Source of the DNA: Microbulbifer sp. YPW16
GTDB lineage: Bacteria; Pseudomonadota; Gammaproteobacteria; Pseudomonadales; Cellvibrionaceae
Direction: 5' to 3'
Assembly: GCF_021290385.1 (NCBI RefSeq)
Contig: NZ_CP089928.1
Coordinates: 852,501 to 916,500 of the forward strand
Length of the DNA: 64,000 bases
Made by a program: the position numbers and the translations under genes. Of the stretch, positions 52,008-62,203 are shown piece after piece; the stretch's first letter is position 1, and the number at the start of each line of letters is the position of its first letter. Below the pieces are notes generated by a model that was given only the letters and a program-made list of their open reading frames with translations, searched no databases and was not told the origin of the DNA.

Positions 52008-53582
52008 ATGACAGCGGAGCAGCACCCCCGCGGAACCGTGATTGGCGGTTTAAGGGACACGCCAATAATCGATGCGCCAGCGGGGCCCATTCTGGGAAAG
52101 ATTTACGAAACCACTGGCGTGAGACGCTTCCTTGGCATCCCCTATGCCCGCCCTCCAGTTGGCAACCTGAGATGGCAACCACCGGAACCAATTCCCAGGT
52201 GGAAATCGCCGCTGAAAGCGTTCAGTTTTGGAATGCCCTCGGCACAGAATCCTTCAGTATTGATGGAAATTCGCGGGCCGAATGGGGAGTTGCCGGAAAG
52301 CGAGGACTGCCTCTACCTGAATATCTTTGCCCCACCGGCATCAGCGAATAGCAAGCTTCCCGTGATGATCTGGATCCACGGCGGCTCCTTCTATATGGGG
52401 TCCGGCTGCCAGCGGATATATGACGGCTGCCACCTGGCAGGTAGTGGCCGTGCCATTGTGGTGACACTGAATTACCGTCTGGGCGCACTTGGCTTTCTGC
52501 GCCTGGCAGAATGCTGCGATGTCGATGCCACCGGCAACGAGGGCCTACTGGACCAACTAGCCGCCATCCGTTGGGTAAAGCACAACATCGCCGCATTCGG
52601 CGGCGATGCCGACAATATGACGCTGTTCGGTGAGTCCGCCGGCGCCATGAGTATCGCCGCGCTGATGGCCATCCCTTCAGCTAAAGGGCTGTTCCAGCGG
52701 GCAGTAATCCAGAGCGGCAGCCCTTCTGTCTTCCAGACCCGCGCACGAGCAAATTCGCTGGGTGAGGCATTTGTGGAGGTGCTGCGTGGCAACGGCGGCA
52801 TATCTCCTGCGCAGGCCAGCACCACGGACCTGTTGCGAGCCCAAAAGGACATTCTGGCAAACCCGCGTATTGAGCGGGAATGGGGCCAATTGCCATTCAA
52901 ACCGGTCCTGGACGGAGAGTTGATATCGATATCGCCCATGGACGCCTTACGCCAGGGCCACGCCACAGAAATTCCCCTGCTGGTGGGCAGTAATGTCGAG
53001 GAATGGAACCTGTTCAGTGTCACCAACCCAGCCAGTTTCACTCTCGACCGGAACCAGGTTTTCCGGCATCTCGAGTGGTTACTGCCGGAAGCTGAACTGA
53101 ATGCCCTGCTGGACCACTACCACGGCCGCGCCCGCTCGTTGACAGGCAGCCCCTGGCCGGAATGGAGCCGTACCTGGAACCTGATGCTGACCGATATGGT
53201 ATTCACCTTGCCGGGGCTGCGGCTGCTGGACGCACACGGTGGCCGGCGTTATCACTACCACTTTGCCCAGCCACTGGCGGCGCAGCCCTTGCTGGGAGCC
53301 TGCCACGCAGCGGAGCTGGGGTATGTATTCGGCACCCACGGGGAGGACAGCCTGCGTGAACTTTACGGTGGTGAGCAGAACGCCGACGCGCTCAGCCGTG
53401 TTGTCCGCGAAGCCTGGCTAAGCTTCGCGGAAAGCGGCAGCCCCGGCCCCGACTGGCCCGCTTTCGAGGAGGGTTACAGCCGGCGCCTGGGATATCACCC
53501 GGCGGGCCATGCCCTCGACCGGGAAACCCTGACGCAGATATGGCAGGATATCGGTGACGACCTGATCGGGCGCTACCTCTGA
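52008..53582 (+). CDS. Type B carboxylesterase
   Basis: An alpha/beta hydrolase of 524 residues (ATG at 52008 with an AGAGGGA site; the frame extends 11 codons further up). The family start RRFLGIPYARPPVGNLRW, the EDCLYLNIF motif and the nucleophile elbow FGESAGAMS (Ser near 205) are present. The catalytic His is in GACHAAELGYVFG near residue 430. No signal peptide is seen. It hydrolyses carboxylic esters; the substrate is unknown. Divergent from the Asp-repeat gene. Confidence 0.92.
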   Translation: MTAEQHPRGTVIGGLRDTPIIDAPAGPILGKIYETTGVRRFLGIPYARPPVGNLRWQPPEPIPRWKSPLKAFSFGMPSAQNPSVLMEIRGPNGELPESEDCLYLNIFAPPASANSKLPVMIWIHGGSFYMGSGCQRIYDGCHLAGSGRAIVVTLNYRLGALGFLRLAECCDVDATGNEGLLDQLAAIRWVKHNIAAFGGDADNMTLFGESAGAMSIAALMAIPSAKGLFQRAVIQSGSPSVFQTRARANSLGEAFVEVLRGNGGISPAQASTTDLLRAQKDILANPRIEREWGQLPFKPVLDGELISISPMDALRQGHATEIPLLVGSNVEEWNLFSVTNPASFTLDRNQVFRHLEWLLPEAELNALLDHYHGRARSLTGSPWPEWSRTWNLMLTDMVFTLPGLRLLDAHGGRRYHYHFAQPLAAQPLLGACHAAELGYVFGTHGEDSLRELYGGEQNADALSRVVREAWLSFAESGSPGPDWPAFEEGYSRRLGYHPAGHALDRETLTQIWQDIGDDLIGRYL

Positions 53583-53636
53583 CCAGCCCGGTCTTCAGGT
53601 GCCGCCGGCAATCATGCAGTAGCAAGGGGGAGTACA

Positions 53637-54185
53637 GTGACAAGGATTCTGCTGATAAGGCACGGGGAAGCCGCCAAGGTCGCCGGAGTAAGGGACCCGG
53701 CGCTGACAGAATTGGGACACCGCCAGGCTGCGGAGCTGGCGGGGGCCATGGACTGGGATCCAGCCATGGCACTGGTCAGCAGTCCCAAAAGTCGCGCCCG
53801 GCAGACCGCTGAACCACTGGCCCGCAGGTTGGAACGGGACATCGTTATTGAACCGGCGGTCAATGAAATCCCCTCTCCCCGCGACCTGCCGCTGGCCGAG
53901 CGTGGCCCCTGGATCCGCTCACTGCTCGATGCAAAGTGGCAACAGCTGGAACAGCACCAGCTGCACTGGCGCGAGGAGATTATCAGCTACCTGCAGGGCC
54001 TCGACCGGGACACCGCGGTGTTCTGCCACTTCATGGTCATCAATTCAGTGGTCGCATACACCCGCGATGCGCCCGAAATCTGCCAGTTCCGTCCTGATTA
54101 CACATCGGTTACCGAGCTCGTAGCTGCCAATGGCCGGCTGGAACTGGTGCGGCTGGGTCGTGAACGGGACAGTCGGATGCTGTGA
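53637..54185 (+). CDS. Histidine phosphatase family protein
   Basis: A 182-residue phosphoglycerate-mutase-like phosphatase with the catalytic RHGEAAK near residue 8, the SSPKSRARQTAEPLARRL motif near 48 and the second His in CHFMVINSVVAY. The start is GTG at 53637 with a GGGGG site upstream. It follows the carboxylesterase on the same strand by 54 bases. Substrate unknown. Confidence 0.88.
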   Translation: MTRILLIRHGEAAKVAGVRDPALTELGHRQAAELAGAMDWDPAMALVSSPKSRARQTAEPLARRLERDIVIEPAVNEIPSPRDLPLAERGPWIRSLLDAKWQQLEQHQLHWREEIISYLQGLDRDTAVFCHFMVINSVVAYTRDAPEICQFRPDYTSVTELVAANGRLELVRLGRERDSRML

Positions 54186-54195
54186 GCAACTCGGG

Positions 54196-54221
54196 CCGGG
54201 GCCTCTCTCACAGCCCCGGTT
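54196..54221. terminator. Hairpin between convergent phosphatase gene and pepN
   Basis: CCGGGGC / GCCCCGG stem with a 10-base loop in the 50-base gap between two convergent genes. T-tract is weak, so function as a shared terminator is only likely. Confidence 0.5.
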
Positions 54222-54235
54222 CATTCCGTTCCGCC

Positions 54236-56905
54236 TCAGGCCAGGCTCTTGCTGACCACCTCGTAGAGGTCCGCTGACAATTGGCCACTTTCCATCACGG
54301 ACTTGAGGGCCGTATGCATCTGGCTGCCAATATCCTTACGATATTTTTTCCAGCGGGTCAGCGGCGTCACCAACCGGGCAGAGATCTGCGGGTTGAGCTT
54401 GTCCATGGCAATGACCTGGTCGGCAAGGAATGCAAAGCCACTGCCGTCAGCCTTGTGGAACTGGGTGAAATTTCGATTGGCAAAACCGCCTAACACCGAA
54501 CGCACCTTGTTGGGGTTTTTGAACTCAAATGCAGGATGTTGCATGAGCTCCTCGACATTCTCCAGGGTGCCATACCTCGCACTGCTGCTCTGCAGCGCGA
54601 ACCACAACTCCACTACCTGGGTATCCTCCTGCCACCGCTGGTAGAAACTCTCCAGCGCCTCATTCATCTGCTCATCAGATCCGCGATTGACGAGGGCCGC
54701 CAGGGCCGCCGCGCTGTCGGTCATATTACCGGCGCCCTCAAACTGGTCCTGGGCCAGCGCCAGGTATTCGGCCTTGCCAGTGGCAGCCAGGAAGGCGAGG
54801 CAGGTATTCTTCAGCCGCCGCGCGGCAATGTCCTCCGCTTCCGGGCGGTAAGGTCCCTGCCGGGTAAATGCGTGATAGGTTGCCAGCAGTTCCTGGTGCA
54901 GGGCGTCTCCCAATGCAACCTCGGTAAATTCCCGGGCGACAATAATGGCCTCGGCATCAATCTCCTCTGCCTGCTCCGCCAGGACCTGTGCGCTGGGCAG
55001 GGACAGCATCTCTGCCACCAGCGCAGGATCCAGCTCCCGGTTCTCCAACACACTGCGATAAGCCGATACCAGCTCCGGAGAGAGCTCCATCTCACGCCCG
55101 GCACGATAATCTTCCTGCAGTGACTCCAGCGCAGAAAAAGCAAGGCGCTGGCCCGCGTCCCAGCGGTTGAACTCATCCGATTCACAACGCATCAGGAACA
55201 GTAATTGCTCCGCGGTGTAGCCGTAACGGAGTTTTACCGGTGCAGAGAACCCGCGCAGCAAAGACGGCAAAGGCTTTTCTGCCAGGCCACTGAAGCGGAA
55301 GGTCTGTTCAGCCTCACTGACCTGCAGCACCAGTTCGGAGTTGCCAGCCTGGTCCAGGGGCATATCGTTACCCTCGCCGTCAAGCAGGGCCACTTTCAAT
55401 GGAATATGGAACGGTTTCTTGTTCGGCTGGCCAGGTGTGGCGGGGCAGGACTGGCGTACCGTCAGGGCATAATCACCTGTGCCGGGATCGTAAGCATCAG
55501 AGACCTCCAGCACCGGCGTCCCACCCTGGCTGTACCAGCGACGGAACTGCTGCAGGTCGACGCCATTGGCATCCTCCATGGCCCGGACAAAGTCCTCGCA
55601 TGTCACCGCCTGGCCGTCGTGACGTTCAAAGTACAGATCGCTGCCACGACGGAAAGCATCCGGACCCAGCAGGGTATGGATCATGCGCACGACCTCAGCG
55701 CCTTTTTCATAGACGGTCAGGGTGTAGAAATTGGAGATCTCCATATAGGAATCCGGCCGCACCGGATGCGCCATGGGCCCATCGTCCTCGGCGAACTGGG
55801 CCGTACGCAGCATGGAAACATCCTCGATCCGCTTCACCGCGCGGGAGTTCATGTCGGCTGAAAATTCCGCATCGCGGAATACCGTAAAACCTTCCTTCAG
55901 GCTCAGCTGGAACCAGTCACGACAGGTTACCCGGTTGCCGGACCAGTTGTGGAAATACTCGTGGGCAACGATCGATTCAATGCGCTGGAAGGCGGCGTCG
56001 GTAGCGGTTTCCGGGCTCGCCAAAACACATGCGGAATTGAAAATATTGAGGCCCTTGTTTTCCATCGCCCCCATGTTGAAGTGGTCCACCGCCACGACCA
56101 TGAAAATGTCCAGGTCATATTCACGTCCGTAGACCTCTTCATCCCAGCGCATAGCCTTCTTGAGCGAGCGCATGGCGTGGTCGCACTTGCCGATATTCTT
56201 CGCCTCGGTAAAGATCTGCAGCTTGACTTTACGGCCGCTGGCAGTGGTAAAGGTGTCCTCAACATGTTGCAGGTCGCCCGCTACCAGGGCAAAGAGGTAG
56301 GACGGCTTCGCGAACGGGTCCTCCCAGGTGACAAAGTGCCGGCCATCTTCCAGCATCCCCCGCTCGACTTCATTGCCATTGGAGAGCAGCACCGGGTAAT
56401 CGCGCGACGCCACAATTGTGGTGGTGAATCGCGACATAACATCGGGACGGTCCGGATAATAGGTGATTTTGCGGAAGCCCTCCGCCTCACACTGGGTGCA
56501 GTACATGCCATTGGAGAGATACAGCCCTTCCAGGGAGGTATTGTCCTCGGGGTTGATGCGGTTACTGATCTCCACCACGAACTCCGGACGGTCGATATCA
56601 ACGGACAGTCCCTCGGGCGAGGCCCGGTACCGGTCTGAGGTGACGGGTTCGCCGTCAATGGCGAGCGACAGCAGCTCCAGCTCAACGCCCTCCAGCTCCA
56701 GCGGTGGCAGGGCTCCGCCCTGAGCCACTGTTCCCTGCATCCCCATCTCCCGGGTTACGGCTTCCGGGTTCCGGCGAACAGACAGCCGGGACCGCACCAG
56801 GGTACCCCGGGGCTGCAGTTCGAAGTGCAAACGGGTCTCGTCCACCAGGTAATCGGGCACACGGTAGTCGCGGAGGTAAACAGTGCGCGGCTGGGCATCT
56901 TTCAT
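54236..56905 (-). CDS. pepN: Aminopeptidase N
   Basis: M1-family zinc aminopeptidase, 889 residues, as in gammaproteobacteria. The substrate-N-terminus motif GAMEN is near residue 278. The zinc site HEYFHNW with the downstream Glu in LKEGFTVFRDAEFS lies at about 312-340. The C-terminal helical domain is complete. It degrades peptides in the cytoplasm. It stands alone and is divergent from the ydbH-type gene. Confidence 0.98.
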   Translation of the reverse strand: MKDAQPRTVYLRDYRVPDYLVDETRLHFELQPRGTLVRSRLSVRRNPEAVTREMGMQGTVAQGGALPPLELEGVELELLSLAIDGEPVTSDRYRASPEGLSVDIDRPEFVVEISNRINPEDNTSLEGLYLSNGMYCTQCEAEGFRKITYYPDRPDVMSRFTTTIVASRDYPVLLSNGNEVERGMLEDGRHFVTWEDPFAKPSYLFALVAGDLQHVEDTFTTASGRKVKLQIFTEAKNIGKCDHAMRSLKKAMRWDEEVYGREYDLDIFMVVAVDHFNMGAMENKGLNIFNSACVLASPETATDAAFQRIESIVAHEYFHNWSGNRVTCRDWFQLSLKEGFTVFRDAEFSADMNSRAVKRIEDVSMLRTAQFAEDDGPMAHPVRPDSYMEISNFYTLTVYEKGAEVVRMIHTLLGPDAFRRGSDLYFERHDGQAVTCEDFVRAMEDANGVDLQQFRRWYSQGGTPVLEVSDAYDPGTGDYALTVRQSCPATPGQPNKKPFHIPLKVALLDGEGNDMPLDQAGNSELVLQVSEAEQTFRFSGLAEKPLPSLLRGFSAPVKLRYGYTAEQLLFLMRCESDEFNRWDAGQRLAFSALESLQEDYRAGREMELSPELVSAYRSVLENRELDPALVAEMLSLPSAQVLAEQAEEIDAEAIIVAREFTEVALGDALHQELLATYHAFTRQGPYRPEAEDIAARRLKNTCLAFLAATGKAEYLALAQDQFEGAGNMTDSAAALAALVNRGSDEQMNEALESFYQRWQEDTQVVELWFALQSSSARYGTLENVEELMQHPAFEFKNPNKVRSVLGGFANRNFTQFHKADGSGFAFLADQVIAMDKLNPQISARLVTPLTRWKKYRKDIGSQMHTALKSVMESGQLSADLYEVVSKSLA

Positions 56906-57164
56906 GGAGTGCTTCCCTTGACTTGCAGAGGTACTTCAGGTCGCCGCACGCGGCGGAGCGGCAGGTATCAGGCCGAGACTATAACCTCCGCCGCCCCGGG
57001 GGTGCCAGTGGCCCTGCAGCGGCGGGTGACGGCGTCGCCGGGCAACCCCTGTGGCGCCGCACGCATTATTATTTCCTTCACGGACAGTTACACTGTCACC
57101 TGCCGGTGCGCGGCATCGGCAACTTCCAGCAACTTTGTGCTGCGTCTGTAACCAGAGGTCGAAT

Positions 57165-60100
57165 GTGCCCAGGACTCGCCTGACATTGCCGCTAGTGATC
57201 TGTTGCCTGCTGGCAGTGGCGCTGGCCTGGGCGTGGGTCGAACGGGACCGGCTGGCAACCGCGGTGGCCAGCTGGCTTGCCGGTGACACCCGGATCAACC
57301 ACATAGAGGGCCTGCAGCTTTCCCCCGCCACCCTGGCCATCGACCAAGTATCACTGACGCTGTCCGGTGGCACACCGGTGGAACTGCGGGGCATTACCGT
57401 GTCCCACCCATGGCAGCTGTGGCGGGGGGCCGCGCGCAGCGAGATCGCCGTCGAGTCCATGAGGCTGGGGAATGCGCCCAGGTCTGCTGCGCCCCGTAAT
57501 CTGGCGGAAAACATCCGCCTCAGTGACCTACTGGCTATCGTGCGGCGGGCCTTGCCACTCAGCCTGGACGTCCGGCACCTGGTCCCCGCAGGGGCGCCGG
57601 ACCACCCCCTTCGCATACAGCTTGATCGGACCGGGGATGATCAGCGGGTCAGGCTGCGGATTACCGGCGAGGGGGTGACCGGCCAGCTGGTAATGGCAAA
57701 CCTGGATCCGGGGCGCCCACAGACAACACCTCTGCAGCTGGAGGTCTCCCTGGGCGACACGCAGGGTTCACGGGCTGTTGCTCTCAGCGGGACACTGGCG
57801 CCGGACCCGAGCCCCACGCTTACAGACACGACACCCACTCAGTGGCGTACTGAATTAACCCTGGCAATCGACCTGGAGAGCCTGGAGCGCGCCATCACCG
57901 CCCTGTCCCTGCCAGTTCCCCTTACCCAGAAGCTCGGTCCGGCCTACCTTGCCCTGGCCAGTGGCGACCCGCGAGGGGAGATGCAGGCACGCCTCAGCGG
58001 CAATATCCCGGACAACCTTGTGGCACTGGAACAGTACGGGAATATCCTGGTGCTGATCGACACGATTGAGGTAACAGCCCGCCTGGACCGGATGCAAAAG
58101 CCGCTGCCGCTGGCGATGGCCCTGGCAACCGAAGAGCCGATCCGGCTGGACATCACCACCCTCCAACCGCTCCAGGTTAAACAGGCAGCAGGATCTGCCA
58201 ATGTGCGCCTGACGCCAATCGGCGATTCCGGTGACGAGCTGTTATCCGGCAACCTCCAGGCCCACAGCACGGCCGGCGCCAGCCAGCTCTCGGCCAGCGG
58301 CTCCCTGGATCTCACCACCGCGACATCCCTGCTGGGGGCCACCGACCATGATCTAATTACCCGGCTGCAGGAGATGGGCATCCGGCAGTTACGCGGGCAA
58401 TTGCCGTTCGAGGCCTCTGCAACCCTGCCTCCGGTCGGGCAGGTGGCAGGTGCAGGTGGTATCACCAACCTGCATCTGCAGCTCCAGCCGGACAGCCAGC
58501 CAGCAGCAGAAATTTCCCGCACCGACACCACCCCGGAAAGCCTGCAACAGGTTTTTACGGCACTGGCCATGGAACGGGGCGTAATTTCGCTGAACCTTGC
58601 AAAAGCTGTTTCGTTCAGCGCTGACCACTGGCCCGGACCTATGGCGGTGAACGGCGAGGCCGTCAGCATGGCGCTGACTGATGGTTCCGGTACCCGGCGA
58701 TTCTCGGCAACAGCGGAGTCACTGGCATGCCAGCTCGATACGGCTACGCACTGCACACTTTCACTGGTAGCAGAAGCCCCGGAAATACACCTGCCTGGTG
58801 AGGACGGCGGGTCCATCAAAGACAGCCGCTTTTCCGTGCAGGGAGCTCTCTCCCTGGAAAATGGCCGTGGCAAGCTGGACAGCAGCCAGTTACAGCTTAA
58901 CGCTGGCGCACTGCAGGCCGGCGAAGTGGAAGCTGAAAATGCCACAGTGAAGTCCGGCAAGTTTTCGTGTATGCGGGACTCGCAACAGGTTTTCCGCTGC
59001 AGCGGTGCGCTGCTGGTGACCCTGCCCTGGCTTCGCGCCGGGAAAATGGAAGGTGGCGGCTCGCTTGCGCTAAAACAGCTGGATTTCGTGTACCAGCCGG
59101 ACAAGCTGCAGTTGTCGAGTGATTACAGCACCGATGACTGGAGCGCGAAATTCAACGACCAGTACCAGGTATTTTCCGAAGCCCGGGGCCACTTCTCTCT
59201 TCGCGACCGGGTCCTGCGGGGTGATACCCGGGCCAGGCTGGGGCATGTCGCCGCCAACGGGGAGTGGATGCACAACCTGGCAAGCGATGGCGGTTCGGCC
59301 ACGTTGTCCCTCCCGGATGCGGAGTTCAGTAAGAACCGGCCACTGAGCAATGTGGTGTCAGGCCTACCCGTGGAGCTGGTCTCCGGCCAAATGGTGGTAC
59401 AGGGCAGGCTGTCCTGGCCGGCCGGCGACTCCGATACCCTGTCTGCCCAGCTCAGTGATATCGCCGCTGTCTACGACAAGTCCTTCGCGGTGGGAATTAC
59501 CGGAAATATTGCCCTGCAACGAGAGGACGGCCAGTGGGCTACGCCGGAGCCCCAGGACATCGCTGTCGAGAGTATCGACGTGGGTGTGCCGATCGAGAAC
59601 GTCCGCTTTGCCCTGTCGCTGGAAGCAGACAATGACTTGGTGTTGAACGGATTCAACGCGGAATTGCTGGAGGGCAATGTCCAATCGGATTCCATCACCT
59701 GGAACCTGGACGGAAAGGCACGGCGCAGCCAGGTGTCCATAACCGGCCTGTCCCTCAAGGCACTGAGCAACGAAATGGAGGCCGGGAACTTCGCCGCCAG
59801 CGGCGTACTGGACACGACCATTCCCCTGGTTACAGATGCCGGCGGCATCACGGTTGAGCGCGGCACCGTTAAGGCCCGCCCGCCTGGTGGCCGCCTTCGC
59901 TACTATGGCGCCTTCTCCCCGGAAATGCTGTCCAGTAACCCGCAATTAAAAATGCTCGCCGGGGCGCTGGAGGATTACGACTACCGGTCGCTGAGTGGCA
60001 CGCTCGAGTATCCTCCCAGTGGCGATATGCAGATGCAGCTGAAACTGGTGGGGCGCAGTGCCTCCGTGGACAAGGACCGCGACCTCATCATCAACCTCAA

Positions 60101-60191
60101 CCTGGAAAACAATATCCCGGCTATGCTCCGATCCCTGCAGGCCAGCCGCGACCTGGCCGATGCGCTGGAAAAACAGATCGGCGCCAATTGA
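57165..60191 (+). CDS. ydbH: YdbH-like AsmA-type envelope bridge protein
   Basis: A 1008-residue protein from a GTG at 57165 with an AGAGGTC site. One N-terminal membrane segment (about 8-27) is followed by a long periplasmic part rich in beta-strands, ending in a dicarboxylate-transport-type domain (about 700-1005) with GKARRSQVSITGLSLKAL and KDRDLIINLNLENNIP. In E. coli, YdbH and the lipoprotein YnbE form an intermembrane bridge that acts in phospholipid transport. Here the YnbE- and YdbL-like genes follow directly, which supports the call. Confidence 0.85.
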   Translation: MPRTRLTLPLVICCLLAVALAWAWVERDRLATAVASWLAGDTRINHIEGLQLSPATLAIDQVSLTLSGGTPVELRGITVSHPWQLWRGAARSEIAVESMRLGNAPRSAAPRNLAENIRLSDLLAIVRRALPLSLDVRHLVPAGAPDHPLRIQLDRTGDDQRVRLRITGEGVTGQLVMANLDPGRPQTTPLQLEVSLGDTQGSRAVALSGTLAPDPSPTLTDTTPTQWRTELTLAIDLESLERAITALSLPVPLTQKLGPAYLALASGDPRGEMQARLSGNIPDNLVALEQYGNILVLIDTIEVTARLDRMQKPLPLAMALATEEPIRLDITTLQPLQVKQAAGSANVRLTPIGDSGDELLSGNLQAHSTAGASQLSASGSLDLTTATSLLGATDHDLITRLQEMGIRQLRGQLPFEASATLPPVGQVAGAGGITNLHLQLQPDSQPAAEISRTDTTPESLQQVFTALAMERGVISLNLAKAVSFSADHWPGPMAVNGEAVSMALTDGSGTRRFSATAESLACQLDTATHCTLSLVAEAPEIHLPGEDGGSIKDSRFSVQGALSLENGRGKLDSSQLQLNAGALQAGEVEAENATVKSGKFSCMRDSQQVFRCSGALLVTLPWLRAGKMEGGGSLALKQLDFVYQPDKLQLSSDYSTDDWSAKFNDQYQVFSEARGHFSLRDRVLRGDTRARLGHVAANGEWMHNLASDGGSATLSLPDAEFSKNRPLSNVVSGLPVELVSGQMVVQGRLSWPAGDSDTLSAQLSDIAAVYDKSFAVGITGNIALQREDGQWATPEPQDIAVESIDVGVPIENVRFALSLEADNDLVLNGFNAELLEGNVQSDSITWNLDGKARRSQVSITGLSLKALSNEMEAGNFAASGVLDTTIPLVTDAGGITVERGTVKARPPGGRLRYYGAFSPEMLSSNPQLKMLAGALEDYDYRSLSGTLEYPPSGDMQMQLKLVGRSASVDKDRDLIINLNLENNIPAMLRSLQASRDLADALEKQIGAN

Positions 60192-60280
60192 CCGGAGCGG
60201 AAAAGGCAGGCGATTCAGGTTCAGTTTGCGTTAAGCTAGCACCCATAAACTATCATGGCGATCAACCCGAGGAGTGCCAG

Positions 60281-60475
60281 ATGACCCACCGCCGACTGCT
60301 ACCCATGCTGTTCGCGGCCGCCCTGATTGCAGCCGGCTGTACGCCGACCGTCGCAGTACAGGCGCCCAGCGAGCCAATTACCGTCAACCTGAACGTGAAG
60401 ATCGAGCACGAGATCCGCGTCAAGGTGGACCGGGAGCTGGAAAACCTGTTCGAGGACGAAGAAGGTATTTTCTGA
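60281..60475 (+). CDS. ynbE: YnbE-like lipoprotein
   Basis: A 64-residue lipoprotein. The signal sequence ends in a lipobox (IAAGC at about 16-20) and is followed by the conserved ITVNLNVKIEHEIRVKVDRELENLF, the part that extends the beta-sheet of YdbH in E. coli. The ATG at 60281 has GAGGAG upstream. It lies 89 bases after the ydbH-type gene. Confidence 0.9.
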   Translation: MTHRRLLPMLFAAALIAAGCTPTVAVQAPSEPITVNLNVKIEHEIRVKVDRELENLFEDEEGIF

Positions 60476-60483
60476 GGAGCCCT

Positions 60484-60813
60484 ATGATGAAAACACTGAA
60501 GCACATCCTGATGGTCCTGGCTTTCGCGGTGGCGCTACCTGCCGTCGCCATTACGCTGGACGCCGCCCGCAGCCAGGGGCTGGTGGGCGAAGCAAACAGC
60601 GGTTATATCGCCGTGGTGGACCAGAGTTCTGCAGAACTGGAAAAGCTGGTCGACGAGGTCAATGCCAAGCGCAAGCGGGAATACGCGGCGATTGCCAAGC
60701 GCAATGGCATTTCCATTGCCCAGGTGGCCGCCCGCGCTGCCGAAAAACTGGAGGCACGCCTGCCCCCGGGAGCTTATTACCAGGATAACCGCGGCCGCTG
60801 GGTACAGAAGTAA
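60484..60813 (+). CDS. ydbL: YdbL-like DUF1318 protein
   Basis: A 109-residue periplasmic protein with a signal peptide (about 1-22). The family motifs are ARSQGLVGEANSGYIAVV, VNAKRKREYAAIAKRNGIS and the C-terminal GAYYQDNRGRWVQK. In E. coli, YdbL modulates assembly of the YdbH-YnbE bridge. It starts eight bases after the ynbE-like stop codon, so the genes are coupled. Confidence 0.9.
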   Translation: MMKTLKHILMVLAFAVALPAVAITLDAARSQGLVGEANSGYIAVVDQSSAELEKLVDEVNAKRKREYAAIAKRNGISIAQVAARAAEKLEARLPPGAYYQDNRGRWVQK

Positions 60814-60831
60814 TCCGGCCTGCCCGCACAT

Positions 60832-60867
60832 AAAAAAGCCCGCATCCGTTGCCGTGATGCGGGCTCT
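60832..60867 (-). terminator. Terminator of rpoS
   Basis: Stem GCCCGCATC / GATGCGGGC. On the minus strand the stem is followed by TTTTTTAT, which makes it the rpoS terminator; it may also act on the convergent ydbL transcript. Confidence 0.8.
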
Positions 60868-60906
60868 CGATCCGGTGACATTGCTGCCGGCCGGGCGGCT
60901 TTCAGT

Positions 60907-61965
60907 TCAGAGATTGCCGAATAGGGACATACCATCCAGCCCCTGCTTTTCCATCACTTCCCGCAAGCGCTTGAGGGCGTCGACCTGGATCTGCCGTACA
61001 CGCTCTCGCGTGAGGCCGATCTCACGACCCACCTCTTCCAGGGTGCTGGCCTCATAACCGCGCAAGCCGAACCGACGGGAAACCACTTCGCATTGCTTGT
61101 CCGGGAGCTCACCCAACCAGCGGTTGATACTGTCGAACAGGTCGGTGTCCTGAAGTAACTCGGCCGGATCCGATTCGTGCTGGTCGGGAATGGTGTCGAC
61201 CAGCGTCTTCTCCGAAGACGGGCCGATGGGTGTATCCACCGAGGTAACCCGCTCATTCAGGCCGAGCATGCGCTCCACATCCTCAACCGGTTTTTCCAGC
61301 AGCGTGGCTATTTCTTCAGCCGAGGGTTCGTGGTCGAGCTTCTGAGCCAGTTCCCGCGAAGCACGCAGGTACACATTGAGCTCCTTGACCACATGGATCG
61401 GCAGGCGGATGGTGCGGGTCTGGTTCATGATCGCCCGCTCGATAGTCTGGCGGATCCACCAGGTGGCGTAAGTGGAGAAGCGGAAACCCCGCTCAGGGTC
61501 GAATTTTTCCACTGCGCGGATCAGGCCCAGGTTGCCCTCTTCGATCAGGTCCAGGAGGGCCAGCCCGCGACTGACATAGCGCCTTGCTATCTTGACCACA
61601 AGTCGCAGGTTACTCTCGATCATTCGCTTGCGCGCTGCGGCATCACCGCGGAGGGCCTTGCGCGCATAATACACTTCCTCTTCCGCCGTCAGCAGCGGGG
61701 AAAAGCCAATTTCATTCAGGTAAAGCTGTGTCGCATCGAGATTTTTCTGCAGGTGGGTATCGGTTTCAGTCCTGCGCGCTCGAGGCTTGAGGGGGGTAGG
61801 TTCAGAACTCTTTTTTGCCGTTTTTTTTGCGGGACGGCGCCCGCTTTTCGGTTTCGCTTCTGTGGAAGATTTATCTTGAACTTTCTGGCCTGACTGATCT
61901 GCTGCCAACTCTGGAGGAAGATCTGCGTCGCCAGTCACAGACTGGTGTTGCCGTTGTGCATCCAT
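60907..61965 (-). CDS. rpoS: RNA polymerase sigma factor RpoS
   Basis: Stationary-phase and general-stress sigma factor. It is 352 residues, with an N-terminal extension rich in Lys/Ala (about 20-65). Region 1.2 ([20 protein letters not shown]), region 2 ([20 protein letters not shown] and [17 protein letters not shown]) and region 4 ([20 protein letters not shown]) are all complete. The Lys/Ala-rich extension is longer than in E. coli RpoS. It lies downstream of nlpD, whose coding region usually carries the main rpoS promoter. Confidence 0.97.
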   Translation of the reverse strand: MDAQRQHQSVTGDADLPPELAADQSGQKVQDKSSTEAKPKSGRRPAKKTAKKSSEPTPLKPRARRTETDTHLQKNLDATQLYLNEIGFSPLLTAEEEVYYARKALRGDAAARKRMIESNLRLVVKIARRYVSRGLALLDLIEEGNLGLIRAVEKFDPERGFRFSTYATWWIRQTIERAIMNQTRTIRLPIHVVKELNVYLRASRELAQKLDHEPSAEEIATLLEKPVEDVERMLGLNERVTSVDTPIGPSSEKTLVDTIPDQHESDPAELLQDTDLFDSINRWLGELPDKQCEVVSRRFGLRGYEASTLEEVGREIGLTRERVRQIQVDALKRLREVMEKQGLDGMSLFGNL

Positions 61966-62203
61966 TTCCCCAACTCCTTGTACTATGCCATTATCAGCCG
62001 CACCTGGAGCAAGCGGAGCCGGGGCCCGATTACTTTCGGCGCGACAGTCACCGGGTCGGGACGACCGCTGGGGAGGGCGCGGGTACGCTTACAAGGAAGG
62101 ACCATCTCGATGCCGACCTTGCAGCCGTCACTACTCCGGTGACTACCTCAAGTGGTACAAACAAAAATCCATTTTTATTTGCAGAGCCTTCGGTCCAGTT
62201 GGG
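61966..62203. other. Leader region of rpoS
   Basis: About 240 bases between nlpD and rpoS. It is GC-rich and has no supported gene. A long structured rpoS leader is typical; I see no clearly placed sRNA-pairing site. Confidence 0.4.
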